A stretch of DNA of 64,000 nt from Crystallibacter permensis (GTDB lineage: Bacteria; Actinomycetota; Actinomycetes; Actinomycetales; Micrococcaceae), in assembly GCF_025960875.1 (NCBI RefSeq), contig NZ_JAODLR010000014.1, positions 1 through 64,000 of the forward strand. The letters are read 5' to 3'. This document shows, one piece after another, positions 1 through 8,900 of the stretch. A model generated the notes under the pieces. That model saw only the letters and a list, made by a program, of their open reading frames with translations, was not told the origin of the DNA and ran no database searches. Position 1 is the first letter of the stretch, and each line of letters opens with the position of its first letter. The position numbers were made by a program, and so were the translations under genes.

Positions 1-94
1 CTCTTCAACTCCTTGCATGAATCCAGTCTTAACGAGGCAGGAAAATATTCCAGCAGGCGCGCCTTAAACCCCCCCAAAATTATTCAGCGCATTC

Positions 95-1273
95 CTAGAC
101 AGTGGCCGGTTCGCTGGCCGCTGCCCGCGACGTCGTGAGCGTCGGTGCGCCGCTCTTGGTGAACAAACCGGTTTCCACGGTGAGCCCCGGGCCGAAGGCC
201 ATGGAACAGATCCGTTCGTCGTCTCCGGCGAACGGCGCGTCCATGATGTGCTTGAGCACGAACATCACGGTAGCGCTGGACATATTGCCGTAGTCGCGCA
301 AGGTCTCCCGGGCCGGGACCAGCTGGTCTTCGCGCAGCTGCAGTTTTGCTTCAACCTTGTCCAGGATGCTGCGTCCCCCGGGGTGGATGGCCCAATGCTC
401 AATCTCCTCATAGGGTCGGCCATGCACGGCGGCATCGCGGGCCAGCAGGGGTTCCAGTGCACCGACGATATGCTCGTCGATGATGTGCGGTACATAGGTG
501 CCCAGCACCATTTCGAAGCCCTCATCGCCAATATTCCAGGCCATGGATTCCTCGCCGACAGGGGTCAGCACCGTCTCGAAATGATCGAGCACAATACCAG
601 GGGACGACGACGGCAGGTCCCGGGCGGTGACAATCGCCGCGGCGGCGCCGTCGGCGAACAGGGACGAACCCATGATGGCATCCGGGTCATTGGAAGTGCG
701 TACGTGCAGCGTGCACAGTTCCGCGGTCACCACGAGGACAACTGCGTCCGGATCGGCCTCGCAGAAAGATTTCGCGGCTCGCAGGGCGGGAAAAGCTGCG
801 TAGCAGCCCATGAAGCCCAGATGGTACCGCTGAACGGCTGGGCTAAGCCCGAGAGCCCGCACTACCTTGTAGTCGGGTCCGGGATTGAAGAATCCCGTGC
901 AGGAAACCGTTATTACATGGGTCACGTCGGCGGCGGAGATCTCCGGACAGGAGGCCAGCGCTTTGGTCGCCGCCTCGATGAAAAGCGGAGTGGCCGCATC
1001 CGCGAACTTGTCGTTGCGGACCTTCGTACTGGGACTCAGGATGAGCCGCTTCTCCGGATCGAAGAAGACCGGACTGTCGGTGCGGCGCTCCAAAGTCAGT
1101 TCTTCTACCGCCGTATAGCGCGTCTCGATACCGGAATAGTCAAAAGACGTACCCACCAGCCTCTGGCCCAGGCGTGTCAGGCCGGGCTGGGCGGCGAATA
1201 CGTCGCGCACCTGGGACTGGACCAGAATGGTTTCGGGAACGGCGGTTTCAAGGGACCTCATGGTGACCGGCAT
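95..1273 (-). CDS. Type III polyketide synthase (chalcone/stilbene synthase family)
   Basis: The 392-residue protein has the full thiolase-fold layout of bacterial type III PKSs. The nucleophile Cys157 sits in GFMGCYAAF, the catalytic His297 in WAIHPGG, and Asn330 in DYGNMSSATV, so the Cys-His-Asn triad is intact. The family condenses an acyl-CoA starter with malonyl-CoA units into pyrones, resorcinols or similar phenols; the starter and chain length cannot be read by eye. It is transcribed leftward, so any tailoring partner, such as the methyltransferases often found beside such genes, would lie beyond the window start. Positions 1-94 hold nothing recognisable. The ATG at 1273 has a poor ribosome site, and Met5 is an alternative start. 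It is divergent from the phosphoribosyltransferase operon. Confidence 0.93.
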   Translation of the reverse strand: MPVTMRSLETAVPETILVQSQVRDVFAAQPGLTRLGQRLVGTSFDYSGIETRYTAVEELTLERRTDSPVFFDPEKRLILSPSTKVRNDKFADAATPLFIEAATKALASCPEISAADVTHVITVSCTGFFNPGPDYKVVRALGLSPAVQRYHLGFMGCYAAFPALRAAKSFCEADPDAVVLVVTAELCTLHVRTSNDPDAIMGSSLFADGAAAAIVTARDLPSSSPGIVLDHFETVLTPVGEESMAWNIGDEGFEMVLGTYVPHIIDEHIVGALEPLLARDAAVHGRPYEEIEHWAIHPGGRSILDKVEAKLQLREDQLVPARETLRDYGNMSSATVMFVLKHIMDAPFAGDDERICSMAFGPGLTVETGLFTKSGAPTLTTSRAAASEPATV

Positions 1274-1523
1274 AGTTCATTCTTAGAGGAGCCAGGTCCG
1301 GAAAACAATGGCTTGGAGCCGATCAGCTCCCGTCCTCACAGACGACATCGTTGTTCGCGACCTCGTGCTGGCGCCCGCCCCGGCACGCAGTCGATGGCCC
1401 CTGTCACACCTTGCCAAGGCTCCTTGTCACCTCCGGGTATCGGTCATACGGTGGAGGAAACGCCACGAACTGAACAACCGCCGGCATGGATTACGGAACC
1501 GATTGCCAGGGATGGGAAGTGCA

Positions 1524-2219
1524 ATGACTACCAACCGGAACCGCAGGGAGCGCTATGCCGACAGGCAGGACGCCGGCAGGACGCTGGCCGCGGAACTGGG
1601 CTCCTATGGCGGACGCCGGGATGTTTTGGTACTCGGCCTGCCGCGGGGCGGCGTCCCCGTAGCTGCGGTCATCGCCGAAACCCTGGAGGCTCCGCTGGAT
1701 GTAGTCCTGGTCCGCAAGATCGGCGTGCCAGGTCATCAGGAGGTGGCCATGGGCGCCATGGCATCGGTGGCCGGTTCCATCGACACCGTGCGCAATGAGG
1801 ACGTCCTGGCGAAATTCGCCAAGCGCTTCGGTGACTCGGGCGCCTTCGACCAGGTTGCGGCAAAGGAACGAGCGGAACTGGACCGCAGGGAGCGCGTTTA
1901 CCGCGCAGACAGGCCGCCGCTGGACGTCGCCGGGCGGACCCTCATTGTGGTGGATGACGGACTGGCTACCGGTGCCACCATGCGGGCGGCGATCACCGTG
2001 CTGCGCGAGCTATCGCCGGCGCGCATCGTCGCGGCTGTTCCCGTCGGTCTCAGCGGCACCTGCAAGGATGTTGGCAGGATCGCCGATGAAGTGGTGTGCC
2101 CCTGGAACCCGCAGGATCTGGTCGCCGTCGGCCAAGCCTATGACCATTTCGATCAGGTGGATGACGCCGAAGTCATCAACCTCCTCGCGAAATACCAGCG
2201 GCCGGCGCAAGCCGGTTGA
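1524..2219 (+). CDS. Phosphoribosyltransferase family protein
   Basis: This is a 231-residue type I phosphoribosyltransferase-fold protein. The PRPP-binding motif is clear near residues 131-143 (IVVDDGLATGATM), with the upstream LGLPRGGVPVA loop near 37-47. Such orphan domains bind PRPP or a nucleotide, but the base substrate is not apparent. The reading frame is open far upstream to 1308, but the N-terminal extension has no family resemblance. I start at ATG 1524, which has GGGAAG four bases upstream; ATG 1512 is the alternative. It is followed after 66 bases by the ATP-grasp gene and is probably co-transcribed with it and the CocE-like hydrolase. Similar genes recur in actinobacterial stress loci, which is context and not proof of function. 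Confidence 0.85.
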   Translation: MTTNRNRRERYADRQDAGRTLAAELGSYGGRRDVLVLGLPRGGVPVAAVIAETLEAPLDVVLVRKIGVPGHQEVAMGAMASVAGSIDTVRNEDVLAKFAKRFGDSGAFDQVAAKERAELDRRERVYRADRPPLDVAGRTLIVVDDGLATGATMRAAITVLRELSPARIVAAVPVGLSGTCKDVGRIADEVVCPWNPQDLVAVGQAYDHFDQVDDAEVINLLAKYQRPAQAG

Positions 2220-2285
2220 GCAAACGTTGGGGGCATTACAGATCGCGGCGGGCAACTCGCCTGCCAACGGAGAAGGGACGGCACA

Positions 2286-3602
2286 ATGACAGCCAAGAAT
2301 GTATTCGTACTTGCACTGACTGATGTTCAGCGGGGGGAACTGGAAACTGTCAACGGCGCCGAAAACTACGTATTCCGCAACCTGCTCGACTACGAGAGTG
2401 TAGTAAACACTCCCGATATCGATTTCGAAGGCCTCCTAGCCCAAGCGCGCCGTGAATTGCAGGAATTCGATGGGCCGGTAGATGCCATCGTGACGCACTG
2501 GGACTTCCCGGCCAGCGTGATTGGGCCGTTGCTGGCGAAGGAACACGGACTGCCTGCACCCTCGTTGGAGAGCCTGCTCAAATGCGAGCACAAGTACTGG
2601 AGCAGGCTCGAGCAAAAAGCCTCGATACCCGAATGCGTTCCGCAGTTCGCCTCTTTCGACCCGTTCGACGACGATGCACTGTCGAAGATCGACATCGATT
2701 ACCCATTCTGGGTCAAACCGGTGAAATCCCACTCCTCGAACCTCGGCTTCGAAATCCAGAACGAGGACCAATTCAGGGAAGCTGTCCAGGAAATCCGCGA
2801 CCAAATCGAACAGATTGGCGACGCTTTCAACGACGTACTCGCCATGGTGGACCTGCCGCCGGAACTGAAGAACGCGGACGGAAACACCTGCCTGGCCGAG
2901 GGGTTCATTTCCGGCATCCAGGCCGCCCCTGAAGGAACGATGTTCGGCGGAAAGTTTAAGGTCCATGGTGTTTTCGACATGCACAAGGATGAAGCAGGGA
3001 CGAGCTTTGAACGGCTCGATTACCCGGCCAACAGCGTCCCGGAAAGCGTACAGCAGCGCATGATCGACCTCACCGAGCGCTACATGCACCATGTCGGTTT
3101 TGACGACGGTTGCTTCAACGCCGAATTCATGTGGGACGAAGCCGAGGACAAGCTGTGGCTCGTGGAAATCAACACCCGTATCTCACAGTCCCACAGCGAC
3201 CTCTTCGCGAAGGTGGACGGCGTCTCTAACCACGAAGTAGCTATCGACATTGCGCTGGGCCACGAACCGAAGATGCCGCGTCGCAAGGGCAACTTCGCCG
3301 TCGCGTCACAATGCATGATCTTCCACGACGAGGATGCCATCGTGACGCGCGTACCCAGCGCCGAAGATAAGGCCGCCATCCGGGAACGCTACCCGGAAAC
3401 AACCGTGACCCTGCAAGTCAAGGAAGGGGAGAAGCTCTCGGACCTGCCCGGCCAAGACAGCTACCGCTACATCCTGGGCAAGCTTTACATCGGCGCCGAC
3501 AACCGGGAGCAGCTGGTGGAACGGTACAACGCCATCCTGTCCGAGTTGCCGTTTGAGTTTGCACCCGTAGATCAGGCCACCGGCCAGGAGGGAGCCGCAT
3601 GA
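2286..3602 (+). CDS. ATP-grasp domain protein, likely carboxylate-amine ligase
   Basis: This 438-residue protein has an ATP-grasp fold. The lysine strand FWVKPVKS lies near residues 141-148, and the metal- and ATP-binding strand WLVEINTRISQS near 291-302. The family activates a carboxylate as an acyl-phosphate and joins it to an amine or thiol; the substrates here are unknown. The protein is strongly acidic. The start ATG 2286 follows a good GGAGAAGGGACGG-type site. Its stop overlaps the start of the CocE/NonD hydrolase by four bases (ATGA), so the two are translationally coupled. That pairing of a ligase with a serine hydrolase suggests making and breaking, or modifying, a common amide or ester substrate. 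Confidence 0.85.
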   Translation: MTAKNVFVLALTDVQRGELETVNGAENYVFRNLLDYESVVNTPDIDFEGLLAQARRELQEFDGPVDAIVTHWDFPASVIGPLLAKEHGLPAPSLESLLKCEHKYWSRLEQKASIPECVPQFASFDPFDDDALSKIDIDYPFWVKPVKSHSSNLGFEIQNEDQFREAVQEIRDQIEQIGDAFNDVLAMVDLPPELKNADGNTCLAEGFISGIQAAPEGTMFGGKFKVHGVFDMHKDEAGTSFERLDYPANSVPESVQQRMIDLTERYMHHVGFDDGCFNAEFMWDEAEDKLWLVEINTRISQSHSDLFAKVDGVSNHEVAIDIALGHEPKMPRRKGNFAVASQCMIFHDEDAIVTRVPSAEDKAAIRERYPETTVTLQVKEGEKLSDLPGQDSYRYILGKLYIGADNREQLVERYNAILSELPFEFAPVDQATGQEGAA

Positions 3603-5638
3603 AGACCATCACCGAGTTTCCCCACGAAGTACGGGTCATCGAAAACACCTTCATTCCCATGCGCGACGGCGCCCAGTTAGCAGCCCGGATCTGGCTGCCG
3701 GTTGACGCCGAGGAGCTTCCCGTTCCGGCCGTGCTGGAATACCTTCCTTACCGTAAACGGGACAGTACGCGCGGCCGGGACGCCATGAACCACCCCTACA
3801 TTGCGGGGCACGGTTACGTCGCGGTCCGCGTGGATATGCGAGGCAGCGGCGACTCCGACGGCGTCATAGTGGATGAATACCGGCCACAGGAACATGAGGA
3901 CGCTGAGGACGTCATTGCCTGGCTCGCAGAACAGCAGTGGTGCGACGGAAACGTAGGCATGATGGGCATCTCCTGGGGTGGTTTCAACAGCCTGCAGATT
4001 GCCGCCCGCAGACCACCGGCGTTGAAAGCGATCATCAGTGCCTCCGCTACCGATGACCTGTACGTGGACAACATGCACTACATGGGCGGCTGCCTGCTGG
4101 CAGACAACCTGTCGGAGGCGACCGTCATGTTCGCCTTCAACTCGCTGCCGCCGGATCCGGCCATCGTGGGGGACCGCTGGCGCGACATGTGGCACGAACG
4201 CCTCGCCGGCAGCGGGCTCTGGCTTGAAACCTGGCTCGAACACCAGCGCCGCGACGATTATTGGAAACCTGCCTCGGTCTGCGAAGACTACGGCGATGTC
4301 CAGGTCCCGGTGATGGCGGTCGGCGGTTGGGCCGACGGCTACACCAACGCCATCTTCCGCTTGATGGAGAACCTGGATGTGCCGCGCAAGGGCCTGATCG
4401 GTCCGTGGGGACACAAATATCCCCACATCGGTATTCCCGGCCCGGCCATCGGATTCCTCCAGGAAGTCGTGCGGTGGTGGGACCATTGGCTCAAGGGCAA
4501 GGACACCGGCCTGATGGAAGAGCCGATGGTGCGCGCCTGGATGCAGGACAGCATCTCTCCGGAGCCGTCCTACGCAGATCGTCCCGGCCGCTGGGTCGCC
4601 GAGGACAGCTGGCCCTCGCCGGCCATTGAAAATCGCCGCTACCGTCTGGGCCGCCATGGTATCGAGCAAGGTGACGCCGAGGACGAACCGGGCCACGAAG
4701 TCACGCTGCAATCACCCTTGAGCGTGGGTATGTTCGCCGGTAAATGGGCCTCGTACGCCGCCACCCCCGATCTTCCGTTCGACCAGCGCGAGGAAGACGG
4801 CGGAGCACTCGTTTACGAGACCGATCCGCTGCCGGAAACGATGGAGATCTTCGGGCTGCCCTCGGTCACCTTTGAAGTCTCCGCAGACAAGCCTGTCGCG
4901 ATGCTTGCGGTCCGCCTGTCCGATGTGGCGCCGAACGGCGAAGCCACGCGGTTCACCTACGGTCTGCTCAACCTCGCCCACCGGGACGGCAGCGAAAACC
5001 CGCAGCCGTTGGAACCGGGCCGCAAGTACCAGGTGGAAATCCTGTTGAACGGGATCGCGCAGACCATCCCAGCGGGCCACCGGCTCCGGCTCTCGGTGTC
5101 CACGTCCTACTGGCCCTTGGCCTGGCCGTCGCCGGAGGCAGCCATGGTGACGCTGACGACCGGCGCAAGCACCCTCACCCTGCCGGTCCGCCCCCCGCGG
5201 CCGGAGGATGCCGCCCTCCGGGAATTCGGCGAGCCCGAAGCGGCGCCGGACCTTGAAATCACCCCGTTGACGCCCGGCGAGCACCACTGGCGTGTTTCCC
5301 GCGATCTGGTCACAAATGTGTCGACCCTGGAGGTGGCCAACGACCAAGGCAGCTTCCGGATCGACGAAACGGACACCATAGTCCGGCGCAGCACCAACGA
5401 GTGGTACAGCTTCCGCTGGAACGAGGTAAATTCCGTACGCGGCGAAACCCGGACGGTCCGCCGCTTCGAGCGCGATGACTGGAGGGTGGAAATAGTGACC
5501 CGGACGGTGTTGACGTCAACACCGACGGACTTCCACATCAGCGCGCAGCTCGATGCCTATGAGCTCGATACCCAGCGCGGGAATCCCCGTGTCTACTCCG
5601 AGAACTGGCAGCGTGCGATCCCCAGAGACCTGGTTTAG
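3599..5638 (+). CDS. CocE/NonD family serine hydrolase (X-Pro dipeptidyl-peptidase S15-like)
   Basis: The protein has 679 residues. The N-terminal alpha/beta-hydrolase domain carries the nucleophile elbow GISWGGFN with Ser125, and a GPWGHKYPH segment follows near residue 270. The C-terminal beta-jelly-roll X-Pro dipeptidyl-peptidase-type domain runs from about residue 390 onward (for example AGHRLRLSVSTSYWP). The family hydrolyses amide or ester bonds, including cocaine esterase and glutaryl-7-ACA acylases; natural substrates are mostly unknown. About 100 residues follow the usual domain end and look like an extra C-terminal beta segment. Translation is coupled to the upstream ATP-grasp gene by a four-base overlap. 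No signal peptide is visible, so it is probably cytoplasmic. Confidence 0.88.
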   Translation: MKTITEFPHEVRVIENTFIPMRDGAQLAARIWLPVDAEELPVPAVLEYLPYRKRDSTRGRDAMNHPYIAGHGYVAVRVDMRGSGDSDGVIVDEYRPQEHEDAEDVIAWLAEQQWCDGNVGMMGISWGGFNSLQIAARRPPALKAIISASATDDLYVDNMHYMGGCLLADNLSEATVMFAFNSLPPDPAIVGDRWRDMWHERLAGSGLWLETWLEHQRRDDYWKPASVCEDYGDVQVPVMAVGGWADGYTNAIFRLMENLDVPRKGLIGPWGHKYPHIGIPGPAIGFLQEVVRWWDHWLKGKDTGLMEEPMVRAWMQDSISPEPSYADRPGRWVAEDSWPSPAIENRRYRLGRHGIEQGDAEDEPGHEVTLQSPLSVGMFAGKWASYAATPDLPFDQREEDGGALVYETDPLPETMEIFGLPSVTFEVSADKPVAMLAVRLSDVAPNGEATRFTYGLLNLAHRDGSENPQPLEPGRKYQVEILLNGIAQTIPAGHRLRLSVSTSYWPLAWPSPEAAMVTLTTGASTLTLPVRPPRPEDAALREFGEPEAAPDLEITPLTPGEHHWRVSRDLVTNVSTLEVANDQGSFRIDETDTIVRRSTNEWYSFRWNEVNSVRGETRTVRRFERDDWRVEIVTRTVLTSTPTDFHISAQLDAYELDTQRGNPRVYSENWQRAIPRDLV

Positions 5639-5657
5639 GACGACGAAGGGCAGGATC

Positions 5658-5867
5658 ATGAGCAGTATGGAAGAGCAGGAAAGCAGCGTTCCGAATGTGG
5701 AGCCGCCGGTGAAAGAGGGTAGGTCTTCGCAGGACAAAGCGGACAGGGTCAACCCCGATCCGGAGACGGAGAACATCACCGGTCTGGAACCCGGCGGGGG
5801 AGTCCCGCCCGGGGAAACTCCTCCCGCAGAGGATCAGATGAGCTCGGACCAAGGCCATGAGGAGTAG
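5658..5867 (+). CDS. Small acidic DUF6480-like protein
   Basis: This is a 69-residue, disordered, acidic protein. The central segment GLEPGGGVPPGETPPAE is the hallmark I recognise from the actinobacterial DUF6480 family, whose function is unknown and which is often found near stress genes. ATG 5658 is chosen because AAGGGCAGG lies just upstream; the frame is open upstream but overlaps the hydrolase gene. It sits 19 bases after the CocE-like gene and six bases before the YtxH-like gene, so it is probably part of the same transcript. Confidence 0.75.
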   Translation: MSSMEEQESSVPNVEPPVKEGRSSQDKADRVNPDPETENITGLEPGGGVPPGETPPAEDQMSSDQGHEE

Positions 5868-5873
5868 CAGGCG

Positions 5874-6311
5874 ATGAAAAACAAACTCATTTTTGGAGCC
5901 GGGCTCGCCGCAGGGTTCGTCCTCGGGTCACGTGCGGGCCGTGGCAGTTACGAGCAGCTGAGGGACGCCGCGCAGGAGTTGTGGGCCAGCAATATTTCCC
6001 GGAACGCAGGCCAAAGGGATCCGGTGCGGAGCGGTTCGTCAACGGGCTCGCGCGCGGGACGCCGCGCTTCGACTGGGAATGCGTGGAACAGCGACGCCGG
6101 TGCTTCTTCCGTGCGGACCGGAGCAGCAGGCTCCGGCGCCGCTGACGTCGGAGCTGCTGCGGCGGCAGGGCGGCCGGAAACAAGGCGGGATGTCTCATCC
6201 GACCCGGCGATGGATGACCGTCCGGGCGGAGAATGGGCAGGCGAAGGCGGTGCGCTCGCGGACGGACCCGCCACCGGCACCGATCCCGAGGAGAATCTGG
6301 GCCACTCCTGA
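5874..6311 (+). CDS. YtxH-like small membrane-anchored protein
   Basis: This 145-residue protein starts with a short hydrophobic segment containing the LxAGFVLGSRAGRxxYEQLR-type signature of YtxH-like actinobacterial proteins (about residues 10-34). A long Gly/Ala/Ser-rich, low-complexity, probably disordered tail follows. The function is unknown; the family is usually stress-associated and membrane-tethered. The start ATG 5874 has the site GGAGTAGCAGGCG upstream. It is the last gene of the rightward run beginning at 1524 and converges with the gene at 6429. Confidence 0.75.
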   Translation: MKNKLIFGAGLAAGFVLGSRAGRGSYEQLRDAAQELWASNISRNAGQRDPVRSGSSTGSRAGRRASTGNAWNSDAGASSVRTGAAGSGAADVGAAAAAGRPETRRDVSSDPAMDDRPGGEWAGEGGALADGPATGTDPEENLGHS

Positions 6312-6428
6312 CCGGCTGATGCCGGCGCCCTGCGGCCAGAACCCTGCGGCCGGGCAGTCCGCCGACTGTCCGGCCGGCGGCTGCCCGAAGTAGGGACGCT
6401 GGAAGACTCGGGCGCACCGGCCGCGGTT

Positions 6429-6914
6429 TCAGCCGGCTTCCCTATGCTCCGACAGATCGGGCCCCTGCTGCATGTCCCGTTGTCCCTGTTCGGGCGACGG
6501 CAGCTCGGGCAACCCGGCCAGGTGAATGTGGCCTACTTTGAGCCGGCCGCCGCGGAAGTTGCCTGCGGGAACGGCCAGCGCCACCACAAAGCGGGCGCCG
6601 TCGTCGTCCCTTGACGTAATAGTCAGGCTTCTGGTTCCGGCGGGAACGGACGGCGTAAAGACCTGCAGGTGGCGGGAACCGATGCTTGCGCTGCTTTCCA
6701 GCGAATACTCGGTGCCGAAGTGGTCCTGAACGGCAATCCTCGGCTGGGGAGGCTGCGAACCATTGACGGGCGGCAGTTGCAGGTTGACCACGATGCCGGT
6801 GCTCCAGATCTCTACGCACAGCACGGTGAATTCCGTGACCGCGGTCTGGTGCCGGCCGAACTTCTGGGGCAGCAATACATATTGAAGGGAGCCGCCGGGT
6901 ATCGGATCTTTCAT
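6429..6914 (-). CDS. Conserved hypothetical protein
   Basis: The 161-residue product is of a family I do not recognise. It appears all-beta, with alternating hydrophobic strands such as TAVTEFTVLCVEIW and RSLTITSRDDDGARFVVALAV. It has no signal peptide or membrane helix and ends in a polar Glu/Gln-rich tail. The coding frame has actinobacterial codon use, and a purine-rich AGGAAGGACAC-type site precedes the ATG at 6914. It stands alone between a convergent YtxH-like gene and a divergent glucosidase gene. Confidence 0.6.
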   Translation of the reverse strand: MKDPIPGGSLQYVLLPQKFGRHQTAVTEFTVLCVEIWSTGIVVNLQLPPVNGSQPPQPRIAVQDHFGTEYSLESSASIGSRHLQVFTPSVPAGTRSLTITSRDDDGARFVVALAVPAGNFRGGRLKVGHIHLAGLPELPSPEQGQRDMQQGPDLSEHREAG

Positions 6915-7138
6915 CGTGTGTCCTTCCTGCAGGCCCCCGCAGAAACTAATTGACTAGAGCATTCCATTTTAGTAAGGCAGTTGCTGATTTGTCAGCAAAT
7001 TCGGCCAGACGATCCTGAGGCACCTCGACAAGGCCTAATCGCGGTGCTAGACAGAGGGGCAATGGCACGGAGCCGGACGGAGTGACCATACGCGTAGCCG
7101 ATACCGCCGTTTCGCGGCAGGAGAGGAATGAACCGACC

Positions 7139-8815
7139 GTGACCGACACTTTTGACCAGTTCAAGCCCGCACCGGATGCTAACTGGTGGCGGCAGGCAGC
7201 CGTTTACCAGATCTACCCGCGAAGCTTCGCCGATGCAGATGGCGACGGACTGGGCGATATCCGTGGCATCACCGCCAAAATTCCCTATCTGGCGGCGCTG
7301 GGCATCGACGCCGTGTGGCTCAGCCCGTTCTACCCGTCGCCCCTGGCGGACGGCGGCTATGACGTGGCCGATTACCGCGATGTGGACCCACGTCTGGGCA
7401 CGTTGGAGGACTTTGATGACATGGTTGCGGCGCTGCACGCCGCGCAGATCAAGCTCATCGCGGACATCGTGCCCAACCATTCCTCCGATCAGCACGAATG
7501 GTTCCAGCAGGCGCTGGCTGCCGGGAAGGGATCACCCGAACGGGAACGGTATATCTTCCGCGATGGTCTCGGTGCCGACGGCGGAAAGCCGCCCTCGGAC
7601 TGGGTTTCCCACTTCGGCGGCAGCGCCTGGACCCGGATCACCGAACAGTCCGGCGAGCCCGGCCAGTGGTATCTGCATCTCTTCGCCAAGGAACAGCCGG
7701 ACTGGAACTGGGAGAATCCGGAAATCCGCGCAGACTTCCTGAAAACGCTCCGGTTCTGGTCGGACCGTGGGGTCGATGGCTTCCGCGTGGACGTGGCCCA
7801 TGCGCTTGCCAAGGACATGAGCGAACCGCTGCGCAGCAAGCCGAGCGTGGCGGACGAACTCACCCCGGTGGACGGCAAGGATCCGCTCTTCGACCGGGAC
7901 GAGGTCCACGACATCTATGCTGAATGGCGCAAGGTCTTCAACGAGTATGATCCGCCCCGCACCGCGGTCGCGGAGGCCTGGGTTCCCGCGTCGCGCCGGA
8001 TGGCGTACGCGAGCCCGGAAGGACTGGGACAGGCCTTCAACTTCGATCTGCTGCGCGCGGACTGGGACGTGGGACAGTTCCGCTCCATCATCACTAACAA
8101 CTTGTCCCAGGCGGAAGAATCAGGCGCGTCCTCAACCTGGGTTTTCTCAAACCACGACGTCGTACGCCATCCGTCACGCTATGGGTTGCCGGCAGGCCTG
8201 GACTATGGCCCATGGCTCATGGCCGACGGCTCCGAACCTGAGGTGGATCAGATTACAGGACTCCGCCGTGCCCGTGCCGCGACCCTCCTGATGCTTGCCC
8301 TGCCGGGATCGGCCTATCTGTACCAAGGCGAGGAACTGGGCCTGTTCGAGGTGCCGGATCTGCCGGCGGCCACCTTGCAGGATCCCATTTGGCACCGAAC
8401 CGGACATCAGCGCAAGGGCCGCGATGGTTGTCGTGTCCCGCTGCCGTGGACTCAGGAGGGGGAATCCTTCGGGTTCGGGACCAACGGAGCCCACTTGCCG
8501 CAGCCGGCCTGGTTCGGCGGGTTCTCCGTCGAAGCGCAGGACGGCATTGCGGGATCCACGCTGGAGTTCTACCGGCATGCGCTGAAGCTGCGGGGGCAAC
8601 TGCAGAGCTATGAGGACTTGGAGTGGATCGACGGGACCGGCGAAGCGACGCTGCATTTCAGGCGCCCCGGCCAATGGCAGTCGATCACGAACTTTGGCCG
8701 TGAACCGCTGGCCCTGCCGCCGGGGAAGGTTCTCATCAGCAGTTCGAAGCTGGCGGCAGGTCAACTGCCCCCGGATACGACCGCGTGGCTGGCCGGATCC
8801 GCTCAGGAGGGTTGA
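7139..8815 (+). CDS. GH13 alpha-glucosidase (oligo-1,6-glucosidase / alpha-amylase family)
   Basis: The protein has about 558 residues and a typical GH13 TIM barrel. Region I is DIVPNHSS, the nucleophile Asp218 lies in GFRVDVAHAL, the acid/base Glu279 in VAEAWVP, and the third carboxylate Asp340 in FSNHDVVRH. The opening AVYQIYPRSFADADGDGLGDI is diagnostic of the oligo-1,6-glucosidase, alpha-glucosidase and trehalose-type subgroup; the exact linkage cannot be assigned. The start is ambiguous between GTG 7139 and GTG 7082. I prefer 7139 because the family begins about there and GGCAGGAGAGG lies upstream, though with a long spacing. No signal peptide is seen, so it should act inside the cell on imported oligosaccharides or glycogen/trehalose intermediates. 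Confidence 0.92.
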   Translation: MTDTFDQFKPAPDANWWRQAAVYQIYPRSFADADGDGLGDIRGITAKIPYLAALGIDAVWLSPFYPSPLADGGYDVADYRDVDPRLGTLEDFDDMVAALHAAQIKLIADIVPNHSSDQHEWFQQALAAGKGSPERERYIFRDGLGADGGKPPSDWVSHFGGSAWTRITEQSGEPGQWYLHLFAKEQPDWNWENPEIRADFLKTLRFWSDRGVDGFRVDVAHALAKDMSEPLRSKPSVADELTPVDGKDPLFDRDEVHDIYAEWRKVFNEYDPPRTAVAEAWVPASRRMAYASPEGLGQAFNFDLLRADWDVGQFRSIITNNLSQAEESGASSTWVFSNHDVVRHPSRYGLPAGLDYGPWLMADGSEPEVDQITGLRRARAATLLMLALPGSAYLYQGEELGLFEVPDLPAATLQDPIWHRTGHQRKGRDGCRVPLPWTQEGESFGFGTNGAHLPQPAWFGGFSVEAQDGIAGSTLEFYRHALKLRGQLQSYEDLEWIDGTGEATLHFRRPGQWQSITNFGREPLALPPGKVLISSSKLAAGQLPPDTTAWLAGSAQEG

Positions 8816-8816
8816 G

Positions 8817-8849
8817 GTCCGGGAGGGGGTTCAAATCCTCTGCGGTCAG
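8817..8849 (+). other. tRNA T-arm-like fragment
   Basis: Immediately after the glucosidase stop, the sequence AGGGG-TTCAAAT-CCTCT can form a canonical 5-bp T-stem with a 7-base T-loop. It contains the consensus GGTTCAAATCC, and a short acceptor-like tail follows. No D-arm or anticodon arm precedes it, since those positions are glucosidase coding sequence, so it is not a functional tRNA. It could be a remnant of tRNA-directed integration or a coincidence. Confidence 0.25.
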
Positions 8850-8900
8850 TGATAGACAGTAAGTATCCTTAGTAAAGCCTACGATCGGGAGTTGATACGG

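Noticed and set aside
248-1798. 516-codon rightward reading frame opposite the type III PKS
   Set aside because: It is antisense to a gene with an intact catalytic triad, has no recognisable domain, and its composition (Arg/Gly/Pro/His-rich) is typical of GC-rich shadow frames.
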